Shown: positions 1 through 11,376 of the stretch, piece after piece | How the letters are laid out: the number at the start of each line of letters is the position of its first letter | How positions within the stretch are numbered: position 1 is the first letter of the stretch | Assembly (NCBI GenBank): GCA_002104985.1 | Contig: MCGO01000098.1 | Span: 85,233 to 149,232 of the forward strand | Length of the DNA stretch: 64,000 bases | Source: Rhizoclosmatium globosum | Taxonomy: Eukaryota > Chytridiomycota > Chytridiomycetes > Chytridiales > Chytriomycetaceae | Reading direction: 5' to 3' | Notes under the pieces: generated by a model | Told to the model about the DNA's origin: nothing | The model's database searches: none | Seen by the model: only the letters and a program-made list of their open reading frames with translations | Program-made: the position numbers and the translations under genes

Positions 1-99
1 AGCGCATAGGTTAAAATAAATCGGTAGTTCACTACTTCAGCATCTGTATAAAACATTGTGTGCCTTTCTACTTTTCGTACACAGATTTTTTTGCTTGGA

Positions 100-1521
100 A
101 TGCATTCGACTTGTTTCTCGCTTGACACGTCTTCAGCATGCACAGACTTGCATATGCAGAGTGAGTACATTACATCTAGTGCGAGAGTGTGAATGCTGAC
201 CTGATGCCAATCTTGACAGGTGTATTGACATCTCCCCGGTTTCCAAACCTCGCCGCTTTCGACTCTTTCATTCGCGACTCTTCAGATAACTCAACACGCT
301 TCACAAACACGGTCCAAGACACCTACGAATGCCCAGGATTCGCTGGCCACAATATTCGATTCCACCAGTCACTTCTCTGCCACTTCTTTGTCAGCTACTC
401 CATCCCTCACTGCCCCGCTTCCAAGATTCCTTACAAACCCCTCTGTCAAAGCTCGTGTCTCAGTCACATTGATTCCGTCGTTTCGCTCTTCAAAGATCCT
501 CTCATCTGTACACAAACACCCTCTGCATCATCCAACCGCGCCCGAATCCTCTTTGCAAGTTCAACGACAAGCAACAACTATCCAACACAGATTTATTGTA
601 CGACGCATGTCTTACAACCTTGTCATCCAACGACGCGTCCAAATGCGTTCTTGGAACCGCTTGGGACCTCAAACACGCTGGATTCTTGGAGTCCACTGAT
701 GCGATACGGTTTTGTAATGACACTGCGAGATTAGACCCCACGGACGTCATGTTGTGTAAAGATCTGAGTTCTGACGATGTTGCTCCTGTTCATCATCCAC
801 TCGATAACCTAACGCGGGACCAAAAACTCGCGCTTATTCGTCCAGCTCGGGACTTGCCATGGATCGTGTCGGTATTGTGTGGGGTGTGATGGTGCTGGGC
901 AGTTTAGTTTGGATTGGATTGGTAAAGTGTAAGAACTGGGAATCGGAGGCGACAATTGCCGTGCAACCCATTGCTGGGGTAGTTGTTGAAAAGTTTCCGA
1001 AGGGTGATGGTATTCAGCGTGTTGGAACGATTGCAAAAGGACGCGCAACATTGAGACGGCAGAATACAATGGCGAAGCAAAGCAATTCGAGAAAAAGTAT
1101 TTTCGATAGTGTTTTTGGGGTTGTTGGATGGAAAGGGAAAGTTGGGAATATGGGGCGTGGTTTGGAAGAGGTTGATAAGAATGAGGAGCGGTACGATTAT
1201 GGCGCACCTGTGATGGAAATTGAGGAAATCAGCGAGTTTGATGATGGTGAGGGAGATTTTAATGATGAGATGGACTTGTTTCAGAGAATGCAAGTCCTTG
1301 CGCCGTACTTTCCTGAGAAATCTGATGAGCTTTCGCTTGTTGTGGGTGAAATCGTCATTATTCTTGAAACTTTTGATGATGGTTGGGTATCTGCGAGAAA
1401 GGAATCCAATGGTTGTGTAGGCATTGCTCCGCTTCCCTGTTTGGGTTCTCTTGCGAACTCAAAATTCATGAGCTTGTACTCAGGGTTCACAACTTCTCCG
1501 CACATCTCTTCAATTCGTTGA
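100..1521 (+). CDS. SH3-domain membrane protein with Cys-rich ectodomain (5' end probably upstream)
   Basis: The C-terminus (about 1288-1440) reads as an SH3 domain, with ALxPYFPEKSDELSL at the start and DDGWVSAR around the conserved Trp. A hydrophobic stretch at about 862-924 (IVWGVMVLGSLVWIGLV) is the likely membrane segment. Before it lies a Cys-rich region (ECPGF, SLLCHFF, HCPASK, PLCQSSC, CKFND, YDACLTT), as in fungal SH3 proteins that sit in the plasma membrane with the SH3 domain in the cytosol. Best splice model: intron 161-219 (GTGAGT...CAG, phase 1) and intron 754-845 (GTGTAA...CAG with branch-like CCTAAC). One base appears to be missing near 540; with it added the length is divisible by three. 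No signal peptide is visible after the ATG at 100, so an upstream exon outside the window probably supplies it. The ligand is unknown. The architecture is well supported and the exact exons less so. Confidence 0.7.
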
Positions 1522-1579
1522 TACATGTTTTTACTTTTCTTTAACTATTGCTTAAATGTATGGAATACAATCTACTCCT

Positions 1580-4104
1580 TCAAACACCCTCTTTCTTTGA
1601 AATCTGACCCAACGGCCATGCCGATTTAAACTTTTCCACAATAGATTGCAGTAAAGAATACGATCCTTGTTGATGTATGAAAATAATTCGACACCCTCCA
1701 CTTGTTTCAGTTGAAGTTCTCACCTCCATCTTAAACTTGACTGTTTGTGGAGTTGATGCTTTTTGAACGTTTACTAAAGTCCCAGCTGGAGAAACTGCAC
1801 TCTCAGGTCCTTTGAGAGAAAGCGATATTTTGCGTGTGAAGTTAGCAACGAAATTGTTGTGGGATGGAGAAACGGGCACGATTTGTTCGTTTTGGCTGTC
1901 ATATTTACATTTCCAGCTCCCAAAGTTATCTGTTTGGTGTTTTACATGAAGATCCTGCATATGGAGGGTTTTAATTTGAAGGCTAACTCTTGCAAGGTCT
2001 TACATTTAACCGCAATAGAGCGGCTTCAGCTGTGGGCAAGAAGTCGTTCGTTGAAATCAAGCTTATTTCTGGTGGAGTATATTGAAATCGTTTGAACCAT
2101 CTCTTCTTGGGAGGTGTCACAGTTGGTGTTCCATCGTCATAAAGACTAGCCTTCCTACGTGCAGTAGGACTCTCTGATTCCGGAGGGGTTGGTTTTCTTT
2201 CGAGTTTGACTGGATCACTTGTTGGTGTTTTTAAAATAGGAATAGGTTTTGCTGGTGTTGTGGCGATTTCAATTCCTCCTGAAACACTCTTCATCTTTCC
2301 TGCTTGACCTGATGGTCGTCTGAAGTTAAGAGTTTCTCCAAGTGCGTTCATGGATACACCAAGAGGACTATGTGGCCTTCCATTACTTTCGGGGGGTAAG
2401 CTGTTGGTTTTGCAGATAGTTTTGCAGATGAATAAGATGGCAAATCATCGAGTTTCTCAGGTTGATTCCCTGACTCCGCCAAAGAATCATTTGAGCTTGA
2501 CGAAGTCCGACGAACCAAATTCAATTCGCTTTTATAGATATCGAGTCGCGACATTGATGGAGAACAAGGGTTCCACTGTCACCACTATCCAGCGAAGCCA
2601 TCGACATGGAGCCTATCCGTCGTTTTGGGCCACCAGCAACGTCCCATGCTGAGAAATTCTCGGAACCATAATTTTCAAATGATTCCCATTTCCTGCGACA
2701 CAAGAGATTGTAAAAGACCTTTTCCATATTCTTTTCAGGTGACAACAGTGCTTGAATCAGCCCCTTTTCGTTTCCTGTCCATCCAAGAAATCCAAGTGAA
2801 CTGACTACATCCAAGTCAAGTGAATCGGGGTCGTTTATTCCTGTAATCAAAGGCCTGAATTTCGATATTTCCGACTTATCCGCATTCTCATTTATGTGGT
2901 CTATAACGTCATCAGATAAATACTTGAAAGATTCAGGGTTTCTTGGTTGTGCGCGGTAAACCACCTGTGCTGAAAAACGGCATTCATGCTTATTCTGTCT
3001 TCTGGATCCACAACGAGCATTTTTGTGATCAAATCGCGTGCGTCAGGGCTCACGTAGTCAGGAATCACGTATGCTCCAACTTTCACCTTAGAACTCATGC
3101 AATAAGCACCTCGATTATCATGAGCAATCACATCTTACCTTACTCAAAAGTCTTCGTATATTTTCGTCATCAAACGGTAGGTTTCCAGTCAAGAGAGCGA
3201 ATAGGATGATTCCACAACTCCATACGTCAGCGGGAGCCCCATCATACTTTATACCTCGAATAATCTCAGGGCTTGCATAGTGCGGACTCCCGCAAGATGT
3301 TTCCAGCATCTTTCCGGTCACTTGGAGGCTCGCCATTCCAAAGTCCGCAACCTTCACAGTCATGTCCTTGCTGAGGAGGAGATTCTCGGGTTTGAGGTCT
3401 CTGTGACTGTTAACTGAATTAGTTGAATAAAATAGCATTGATATTCATACCAAATAAGATGTCGATGGCAGAAGTCAACGGCGAATGTGATTTGTTGAAA
3501 AAAGTCCAGAGCTTCGTTCTCAGGCAACCTGCCTCTGGATACAAGATAATCGAACAACTCTCCTCCTTCAATATGCTCAAGAATCAAATACCTGGAAGAA
3601 GTTTCAGTAAATGGTCGCAAAAATTGCCATTTAGACTTACAGTTCCTTATCAGTTTCGTAAACATCATACAATTGCATCACATTAGGATGTTGAATCAAT
3701 TTCATGATTGTGATTTCGCGTTCCACTTTTTCGTTCAGCTTATTGTTGACCTTCGTTTCTGTTTGACTGTCTGACGCGACGCTTTCTGTGGAGCTGCTTG
3801 CTAGGGATTCTTTTGGAATGATCTTGATGGCTACTTTCTGACCGGTTTCTAAATGTGTTCCTAGTTTGACACGTCCTGGGTCGAAGTGTCAAGGTGTCAA
3901 TATGTGTTAAGGTTGGATATTAGTGTTACCTGTGCTGCCCACTCCCAAAGTTTTGCCAAGAGCATAAGGGCCTATTCTTGGACCGTTGTCGCGAGCCAGT
4001 CTTGATGATATTTTATGACTTAAGAGCTCAGTTGACCCTTTCGAAGACGGGCGTCGGGGGACTTGGGGAGACCTTGAAGCAGGGTCAACCGATACTGGAA
4101 GCAT
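1580..4104 (-). CDS. BRSK/SAD-like (Hsl1/Gin4-type) Ser/Thr protein kinase
   Basis: A CAMK-group kinase. It has the Gly loop [22 protein letters not shown] with the ATP-binding Lys, catalytic loop [15 protein letters not shown] in VADFGMASL, a T-loop ending [11 protein letters not shown], and [13 protein letters not shown]. After the kinase come a mid region with [12 protein letters not shown] and a C-terminal segment (VKFKMEVRT..., [11 protein letters not shown]) that resembles the KA1-like tail of BRSK and Gin4 kinases. These kinases act in cell polarity and cell-cycle morphogenesis (family knowledge). Five introns fit by phase: 3876-3929, 3592-3640, 3407-3450, 3087-3138 and 1955-2003. Three single-base losses are needed, near 2953, near 2573 and in the G6 run at 2391-2396; with them the CDS is 759 codons. 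It is divergent from no gene and lies downstream of RPA135 on the same strand. Confidence 0.85.
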
Positions 4105-4381
4105 TTCGTATTAAAGAAATGAAGTCAACGGTAAGCTTTTAAAATGGTGTTCTTCGCCTCCCAGAAAGCTGTTGGAAGGAGCTCTGCTCTTTGAACAAGG
4201 ATGCCTTAAGAATTGTCGAACGTGAAAATCTGTCATTCAGCTACTACCTTGCATTGAAACAACCAAGAGAAACGACGCAGGCAGTTTGTATTAATGGTAA
4301 AGCCCCATAAAGTAACAAACGAAAAAATGAATAAGAAAACGGTGCAGGCAGAACAACACCCGCGAAAGCACCAACAACCAC

Positions 4382-7300
4382 TTACTCCACATCCAACTTT
4401 AACTTCACATTCATCGCTACCAATTCTGCACACAAATACCTAAACACATATGGTACAGCAATGACGTCGATCCCCTTTGACGTTTTACACATCAAACACT
4501 CAATAGCATCCCGACTCTCACCCATCGAGTCCCCACCACTGCTTCCATCCAACCCGCCGTTCACTCCAAACTTGCCACTAATAGCAATTGGACTCAAAAT
4601 CGATCCACACAGACGACACACGTGTGCCTGTGAGTAATCCGAACAGTTCATCAAACGATCTTGCAAAATGAAACTGACTCCGTGAGCAAGCAGAGAATCA
4701 CGTTCCATTTCTCCGAGACGGATACCACCAAATCTCTTACGACCTTTGATAGGCTGGTGTGTGAGGTTGTGGATGGGTCCTGTTGTACGGACCTGGTACT
4801 TGTCGGAAACCATGTGACGAAGACGTTGGTAGAAGACAACACCGAGGTAAATATCGGCTTTGAATTCTTGACCTGTAATTCCAGAGTACATGGGTTCGTT
4901 TCCATGGTAGTTGAAACCAGCCTTGACGAGCTCTTTACCGAAAAAGTCGGCTGCTGAGTTGTCTTCGTTGAACTGGAACGGCGTTGCATCTTGGGCGTGA
5001 CCGTGTAAGGCTCCTGATTTGGCGGCGATACTCTCAACAAACATTCCGATTGTCATACGCGATGGGAAAGCGTGTGGGTTAATGATGACATCTGGAACCA
5101 TTCCTGATTCAGAGAATGGCATATCGACAGTAGGCCATTTTTGTGATATGACTCCCTTTTGTCCGTGACGCGATGAGAACTTGTCTCCAATAACTGGTGG
5201 ACGCTGGATACGGAACTTGATGTGAATCTTTTGCAGCTCAGCAGTTCCGTCGTCATTTCCTGACAAATCAATCATATTAGAAATCCACAACTGCACTCGG
5301 GAATCATTCACTAACCTATCAGTCTAACTTCATCAACGAAAGCACTCTCAAATCCTTTGAACTTGACAACAGTGACTTGTCCATCAATATCGTTGTAGTA
5401 AGCATACAACGGCTCTCCATCGCTCAACTTGATTCCAACCTTTGGCAGACCATCCAAATCAATAAACGACAACAATTTATCCAACTGATCCTTCTTGATG
5501 AATGATGACTCTCCCTTAGGTCCAAACAGTCCAAAGTGCAAGTGTGGTTTTCCACCAGTTGCACTTCGTCGCTGCTTCTCACCCAAATCGATAAACTCGG
5601 ATTTATAGATGGTTCCGTATCCGTATCCACGCTCGTGTGATGATTTTGAGAGAATAGAAGCATCTTCCATGTCGTATCCGGTGTAGGCAATGACTGCGAC
5701 GATGGCGTTCATACCGTTGGGGTACTCGTCCATTCCATATTCGTTGAAAAGGTGTGGACGGACAATGGGGGATTGTCCAGTTTGGAGACGGTACAGCTTG
5801 TTATCCGTACGGTGTGGGAAGTTGTGCATTGGTGTTCCCATCGATTGCTTACCCATCTATGAACGATGATAAGCATAAAGTAGAGAATCTAAGAAAGACT
5901 GAACGGTACCTGACATTGATACATGTTTCTTGGAGACTGGTTGTGGTCTGAGAATGGAGTCAAGTTGGCGACGACACTCAAAATACTCGTTGGGTGCAAC
6001 TCAATATGTGTGGTAATACCCGCGACGATATCTTCCTTGACACAAGCAATGTCCATGTACACTTGCTCAAAAGATCCAACCATATCAGTCTTTCCGTTGG
6101 GCAGGTAAGTAACAGGACGCATAAATCGGGCAGCAGAACTGAACATGAAAAGACCTGGGTATTGCCCTCCCTTTGATGGTGGAACGTATCCGATTTCAAG
6201 ATCGATTGGGACATTGTTTTCGCCCATAACTTTCCAATATCTCAATGTGTCTGCAACACGGCGGGCTGTAGCAGCTGTACAGTATCCAATCACCTTTCCG
6301 TCAAGTTGAACGGAAACGATCGTGCTGTCCAGCAGCTTTCGGGAAATTCGAGGATCTACTTCAACTGATTCGTCGTCATCGCCTGTAGATTCGGTAGCGA
6401 TGGAATCGGTTGTATCCTTAGGACCCATTCCAACCATTTGACCAACACCCAAACTAGCAACAAGGGCTGGAATAGAAGAAACATCCAACTCTGTAGTGAT
6501 AATTCGACAAGTGTGACTCAAGTGGTTCAAAAGACCACAAGGTCCTCCATCAGGGGTGTGTACGGGACAGAGGAAACCCCAAGCTTCTGGAAGAAGCTTT
6601 CTAACAGTGGTAGTTTTGAGTTCTGCGAAGAAAGCTCCTCTGTGGATGGAACCGAAGTGGGAAAGGTAACGGAACCAGTTCAGTTTTTCACAAACAATTG
6701 TATAACCGGATGTCTGATATGCAGATCAGTACAGACAACTGAAATGGGTTATTTGAATGTTAAAAACGTACCTGCTGCAAATCGAGACCAGAGTTGGAAA
6801 CCAAGTTTCCAGTTGCCAAAAAGTGTTCCATACGCTTTCCAATATCAGAGTTGACCTTGTTGAACACCTTATTCAAATATTTCTCTGTGTGATTGGTAAG
6901 AACCAGTTGTCTTTTCAGCGAAAATGAAAACACTCAACTATCAGAAAAATTAACGGTTGCAGGGAATCGACGAATGTCAGTCTTGATTTGAATAGCAATA
7001 CCGTCCAAAATATCAGCAATCTTTTCTTTGAGGATAGAGTTGAACAAGTGACCACAGAGAAGAACTTCTTGGTGTTGAGGCGAATCTGGGTTATCAACAG
7101 CACATTCTCCGGCAACGAGAGCGTATAATTTCTGAATCATGAAGCTGTAGGATGTGATGAAAGGAGGGAAATTGTAGGAGGGAGACGAATAAATAAGCAA
7201 CTGTTTCGGTTTACAAATATGGTACCCACATGAGCATGTCAAACTTTTCTTGATCTGTCTTGAGATGTACAAGTACCACACGTCTCAAAAACTCGATTCC

Positions 7301-8424
7301 GACCTCCAAATCAGTCGAATCTTCAGGAGCATCCAACATGACATGGAATTTGGAACCAATGTAACCACGACACTCATCACGAGAGTGAACACCCAAATTT
7401 TTGAAAGATCTCAGCAACAATTCGACACGATCCGTCAAGAAAGTGTTTCCAGTCTTTCCAGCAGTAATTCTCATGAACAGGTCACGATCAGATGTTTCTT
7501 GGAGAGCACGGAGAATCAGAAGAACAGGAACCATGTATTCAGACTTTCGGTACGAGAAACGGAGGTTCAGGGCACCATCAGTAAGGTAGTGCAAAGTCAT
7601 TGTTTGGGAAGACATGTCTTCACGGACGCAACGAATGGCAATACCGTAAACAGAGTACGTAGGTCCTCTGTTTTGGAAGGAGCCTCTTTCAAGGGCAATG
7701 GGGTGGTTTCTGCGAGGAACAATCAGGAGACGAACGAGACGCTCAATTCCGTTTGTGATAAAGTATCCACCGAATTCTGCCGCATCTTCCTTGTGCTTTA
7801 CAAGATCTGCTGGAGAGTCTTGTTCAATGTTACAGCGGTTTGATCGGACCATGATTGGGAGGTGGCCAAGGGAACGGAATTCGCTCTGGACGGGGCCACC
7901 GTTGATTGTCCAGTTCAGTTTAGCTTGCATTTTAGCCTGAATAAGTATGTATAGTCAGACAACAGTTGAGAGAGTTGGTGTAGCAGGAGCAGAGGGATTG
8001 TCACCTTGTATGACACACCGCGTTCTCTGCACTCTGACGGAAAGAGGGTGATTGGCACGGCACCGCGCGAAGACTCAATCTGCGGCTTTCCGACGACGAC
8101 GTGCGACCACCAGACTAAGAGGGAGTTAGAGGGTAGTTTAAGCTTAAAAGGGGGCAAGACAAACTCACGCTCGAGCCTCGCCATCTTCTTAATGTCGGCG
8201 CCCTGGGCCAGCGTGTTTCCCGCAAAGACAACCTTTCGCGGAATGTCCTGAATCGCGCGGTCGAGCAGTCCGGCGCCCTTTCCAAATGCGAACATTGCGT
8301 TGAAGCCCTGCACGTGCGGCGCCGAGAGAGCCGCTGTCCGCGCGTGGTGGGGCTTGCCAGTCGATGGCTTAAGCGCTACTTTCTGCCGGTGCACTGTGTT
8401 GAAGTGCGTGTTCTCCGAAGCCAT
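4382..8424 (-). CDS. RPA135: DNA-directed RNA polymerase I second-largest subunit (RPA135)
   Basis: Pol I subunit for rRNA synthesis in the nucleolus. Diagnostic stretches are GGYFITNGIERLVRLLIVPR, NHPIALERGSF, NTFLTDRVELLLRSF, the Pol I-type LDLQQTSGY followed by GAFFAELKTT, CPVHTPDGGPCGLLNHL, GYDMEDASILSKSS, GDKFSSRHGQKG, and a C-terminal zinc site (CRLCGS ... CLMCKTS) followed by IDVIAVPYVFRYL. Seven introns are placed at 8115-8168, 7937-8004, 7145-7229, 6885-6938, 6714-6771, 5857-5909 and 5260-5315. All have GT-AG ends, and the spliced CDS is 1204 codons plus stop, near the usual family length. The N-terminal PHHARTAAL and GFNAMFAFGKG support Pol I rather than RPB2 or RPC2. The start ATG at 8424 is the first in frame. 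Unlike several neighbours, no frameshift is needed. Confidence 0.97.
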
Positions 8425-9212
8425 CGTCGTTGGCGTTTGTTGTTGGTCTTGTGCAAAAAGTCAAAAAGAAAAAAGAATGAAAACCGATCAAATGGAAAAG
8501 TACATCTCTTATTCTTCTCCTCCTCATTTCCTCCTCTCTTAAGCTTTTCTAAGTTTGCTTGATTCTACTGATTCCTGAAGCAATATGTAAGCTTGTGCGG
8601 CGGTACTTCAACTACTTTTTTTACTAAAGCCAACACGTGGCAAGACTGTTGAGCTGAAAGGCGTCGAGTTGACTACTCCTAGATTAAAACAGCTATTACG
8701 AAAACAACTTTCAACAATTTAGGAAGGAAGGAAGGTTATTTCTTTTATAAAGTGTTTACTTAACACAGAACCTCCCAAGTTAAGAGCCTAATAAAATCTT
8801 GTTTCAGTTCAAGAAGTAAAGGGGTCTTTCTGTGACTCAAGGAGTTGAATTTACTACCGCTTCATAATTCCGTTGTGTCAGCAATGCAAATGTTTTACAC
8901 ACAGACGGGGATAACTGCGACTCTTCTAAATAACTTGGTTAGGCAGCTAGGCTTTTCAGGTCGTCTAAAACTACTCTTTACTTATTCAGAAAAGTAGGCA
9001 CGATTTCTGCTAGTTGAAAATTCGGAATACCCTAATTACAAGAAATTCCTATTTGGCCCACGTAAGCCCGCTAGAATAATCAAAATAACAGCTCCTGTAT
9101 TTGATGCAGGTCTCGGGGGATTTTCAACTCCAAAATCCGATGTTCATGAGTTGTGCCTCAAGTATTTTTAGAAAAAAACAAGCTGAAATCCAAAATACTC
9201 AAGCTTCGTAAT
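8425..9212. other. Intergenic region, divergent promoter side of RPA135
   Basis: No convincing coding region is seen between the RPA135 start and the small coiled-coil ORF. It holds the RPA135 5' UTR and promoter, with pyrimidine-rich tracts around 8505-8550. No tRNA cloverleaf or obvious transposon terminus was recognised. Confidence 0.5.
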
Positions 9213-9671
9213 ATGACCAGTATCGCCACTCTCGCTGAGAGCGAGTTTGGTGCTGATTCATTTGGCGGTGAAGCGCACAGCAGCTTCCAGCCAAGTGTCC
9301 GTACCACAAGCACTGGCCAAAGGGGCTTTATGGCCCCGGATTATTCAATATCTCCACACGAGAGCATTGATGAGCCATCGTCTTCAGTTTTACTGAATAA
9401 GTCATGGTTCCAATGGCTTGGTCGGAGTATATTCAAGCACCAAGCAAGAATCCAGGTGCTTGAAGCTGAGGTCAAGGCCAAGTCTTCCAAGATTAAATTC
9501 TTGGAAGTCAAGATCGAGGCTCTGGAAGATCAAGCCGCTGCTGACAGGGCTAAAGCCGCTGAGGACCGAGCTAAAGGTGCTGCGGACCGCGATCAACTGA
9601 TGCAGTTGATTACGAGGCTGCAAGATGATGTTGCACGGCACTATAGCCGTTGCACTTGTGGGGCGTCTTAG
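9213..9671 (+). CDS. Small hypothetical coiled-coil protein
   Basis: An ORF of 152 codons plus stop from the first ATG. The upstream in-frame extension to 9153 has only a GTG. The N-terminal half is Ser/Thr-rich and low in complexity. The C-terminal half (about 9430-9640) is a heptad-like charged helix with the near-repeat DRAKAAEDRAKGAADRD, ending in RCTCGAS. No family is recognised. It stands alone between two intergenic stretches of 788 and 378 bp, which is sparse for this window. It could be a real lineage-specific gene or a remnant of a mobile element. No intron is needed. Confidence 0.45.
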   Translation: MTSIATLAESEFGADSFGGEAHSSFQPSVRTTSTGQRGFMAPDYSISPHESIDEPSSSVLLNKSWFQWLGRSIFKHQARIQVLEAEVKAKSSKIKFLEVKIEALEDQAAADRAKAAEDRAKGAADRDQLMQLITRLQDDVARHYSRCTCGAS

Positions 9672-10049
9672 CGTGCGACTATTTTCTTTCCTTTTCTTCT
9701 AATATTAAAGGCTATGGATCATTTTTTTTCTTTCTCTTCGTAATTGTAATAAGAAAGCAGATCCCAAGCCACACCATGCTAATTGATAGTTGCAGGTTGA
9801 CCAAAAGCACATTATTCAATTCGTACCACATTATGTTTAAGCAGAAGTCCGTTGATTACTTCTTTCCTTCCTTTCATATTTAATAGCCCGCCGCAAACAA
9901 TATCACTGCAGCCATTCATCCTACAGTCAATTAGGACTTTGTTCAAACTCAGAAAAAGAGGTACTTGGAAAATTCGTAATTCTTTGTTATTCTAAGCAAA
10001 CAGCAGGAATGCGAATGTTTATAGAGTAATTAAGGGATAACAATGAACA
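9672..10049. other. Intergenic, AT-rich
   Basis: T-rich tracts at about 9719-9740 and mostly non-coding sequence. It lies at the 3' ends of the coiled-coil ORF and the minus-strand multipass gene, so it probably holds both 3' UTRs. Nothing else was recognised. Confidence 0.5.
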
Positions 10050-11255
10050 TTATACTTCTCGATCATTAATAATTCGCTTCCAAACTACACCATCATTCAA
10101 TTGCCCTCTGATACTTGAAAGTCGAGACCATAAAGTCCAGTTTTCTAAGTCTTGTGAATTCCAGCCACACAACAACATAATGGCTCCAACAGGTGATAAC
10201 CGGCCACCTCCCCTCCATTTATTACCGACAAGGTAACGCGTCTCAGTAAACGTGGTTGCGATGGATAAATCGTTTTCCTTGAGGCATAATTGTTGAAGCC
10301 AAAGACTTGAACCCAACTTCCATCCAATCGCAACTGTTCCCAACACGCTGGAAAGGAATATAAGAATACACCAGTAAACTAAGTTTGTCCCCGCATCGTC
10401 GCTCAACATCAGCTTTCTATCACACACGTCCCCATTGTAATATCTACAATACGTGAAATAGTTGTTTGCTGCAATTGCCATTGCTAGCAGAGGTAGGAAC
10501 GGAGATATCGGCGACATGAAAGCTCGTTCACTTGATTCCAGGACTTTCCTCTGCCGGTAGTTGAGTACCGCCAGGGAAACAGCAATTGAGGTCGTGACAA
10601 AGCCACATAATAGAATGAAGAAATTGTACCAGAAGAGTAGGGTGTAGTCATTGGCCCCAAGAACCCAGAAAGCGTTGTGTAGGACAAATGGGAATATGGT
10701 GATTACGCAGAGGGAATTAACATTTTCGGCGTAGGCGAGGAATATAAATAGTGCGATAAAGTGATGGTATGCTAAGCGGAGTTGATGAGCAAGACCCAAA
10801 CCTAAACTGTGAAACTTACCCATCGGAACATAACGGAACGTTATAGACGTACAATCAAGCTCATAAATATAAAACACTGCATGAGTAACGAGCATAGACC
10901 AAAAGTTCCAAACAGTCCACGGTGGTGTCCATCTTGACGTTTTCTGCGATGTCGAAACACCTGTCGAAGCCCCTTGTTCCTCCATTTCGAGATCCGATTC
11001 TCGCCATACTTCAGCTTCAGCATTTCGAGAGCCAGTCCATTGCTGAGGCAGCCACCTGCGGACCCAGAAGCAGTGTAGAAAGAGGATCCAAATTTGGATG
11101 CCCCAGATAATGTTCATTGTTTGATGCCATGGGGTTGGAAACATTAACTGGCGTGATTGAGATAGAAAAATTTGGGGCGATATGGCTGCAAGCAGGTTGG
11201 GAGGAGTCCGGTTCATTGGATGGTTAGCAGGTAGATGTGGGTACGTCAGCGGCAT
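10050..11255 (-). CDS. Multipass membrane protein of unknown function
   Basis: A single-exon ORF of about 401 codons from the ATG at 11255. An upstream in-frame ATG at 11309 is also possible. Still longer in-frame extension would overlap the ALKBH1 exon on the other strand and is unlikely. Hydrophobic segments are dense: IIWGIQIWILFLHCF, WNFWSMLVTHAVFYIY, HHFIALFIFLAYA, LFWYNFFILLCGFVTT, FLPLLAMAIAANN and VYWCILIFLSSVLGTV, giving roughly seven to eight spans. A soluble tail of about 70 residues follows. I do not recognise the family. It is divergent from ALKBH1, with starts 121 bp apart (67 bp if 11309 is used), so the two probably share a promoter region. Confidence 0.65.
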   Translation of the reverse strand: MPLTYPHLPANHPMNRTPPNLLAAISPQIFLSQSRQLMFPTPWHQTMNIIWGIQIWILFLHCFWVRRWLPQQWTGSRNAEAEVWRESDLEMEEQGASTGVSTSQKTSRWTPPWTVWNFWSMLVTHAVFYIYELDCTSITFRYVPMGKFHSLGLGLAHQLRLAYHHFIALFIFLAYAENVNSLCVITIFPFVLHNAFWVLGANDYTLLFWYNFFILLCGFVTTSIAVSLAVLNYRQRKVLESSERAFMSPISPFLPLLAMAIAANNYFTYCRYYNGDVCDRKLMLSDDAGTNLVYWCILIFLSSVLGTVAIGWKLGSSLWLQQLCLKENDLSIATTFTETRYLVGNKWRGGGRLSPVGAIMLLCGWNSQDLENWTLWSRLSSIRGQLNDGVVWKRIINDREV

Positions 11256-11376
11256 CTGTGTTGACAAAGTTATAAGTCCCTCGTTTTCAAACGCCAAGAA
11301 AGCCCCCATTAACTTACTTATAATATCTCTCCCCTTTCTTTCTTTTTCTAGAATAAACACAAAAAAAGCACAACAA

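Noticed and set aside
880..895. Frameshift at the membrane segment of the SH3 gene
   Set aside because: Intron 754-845, with a branch-like CCTAAC and a CAG acceptor, explains the frame change without an error.
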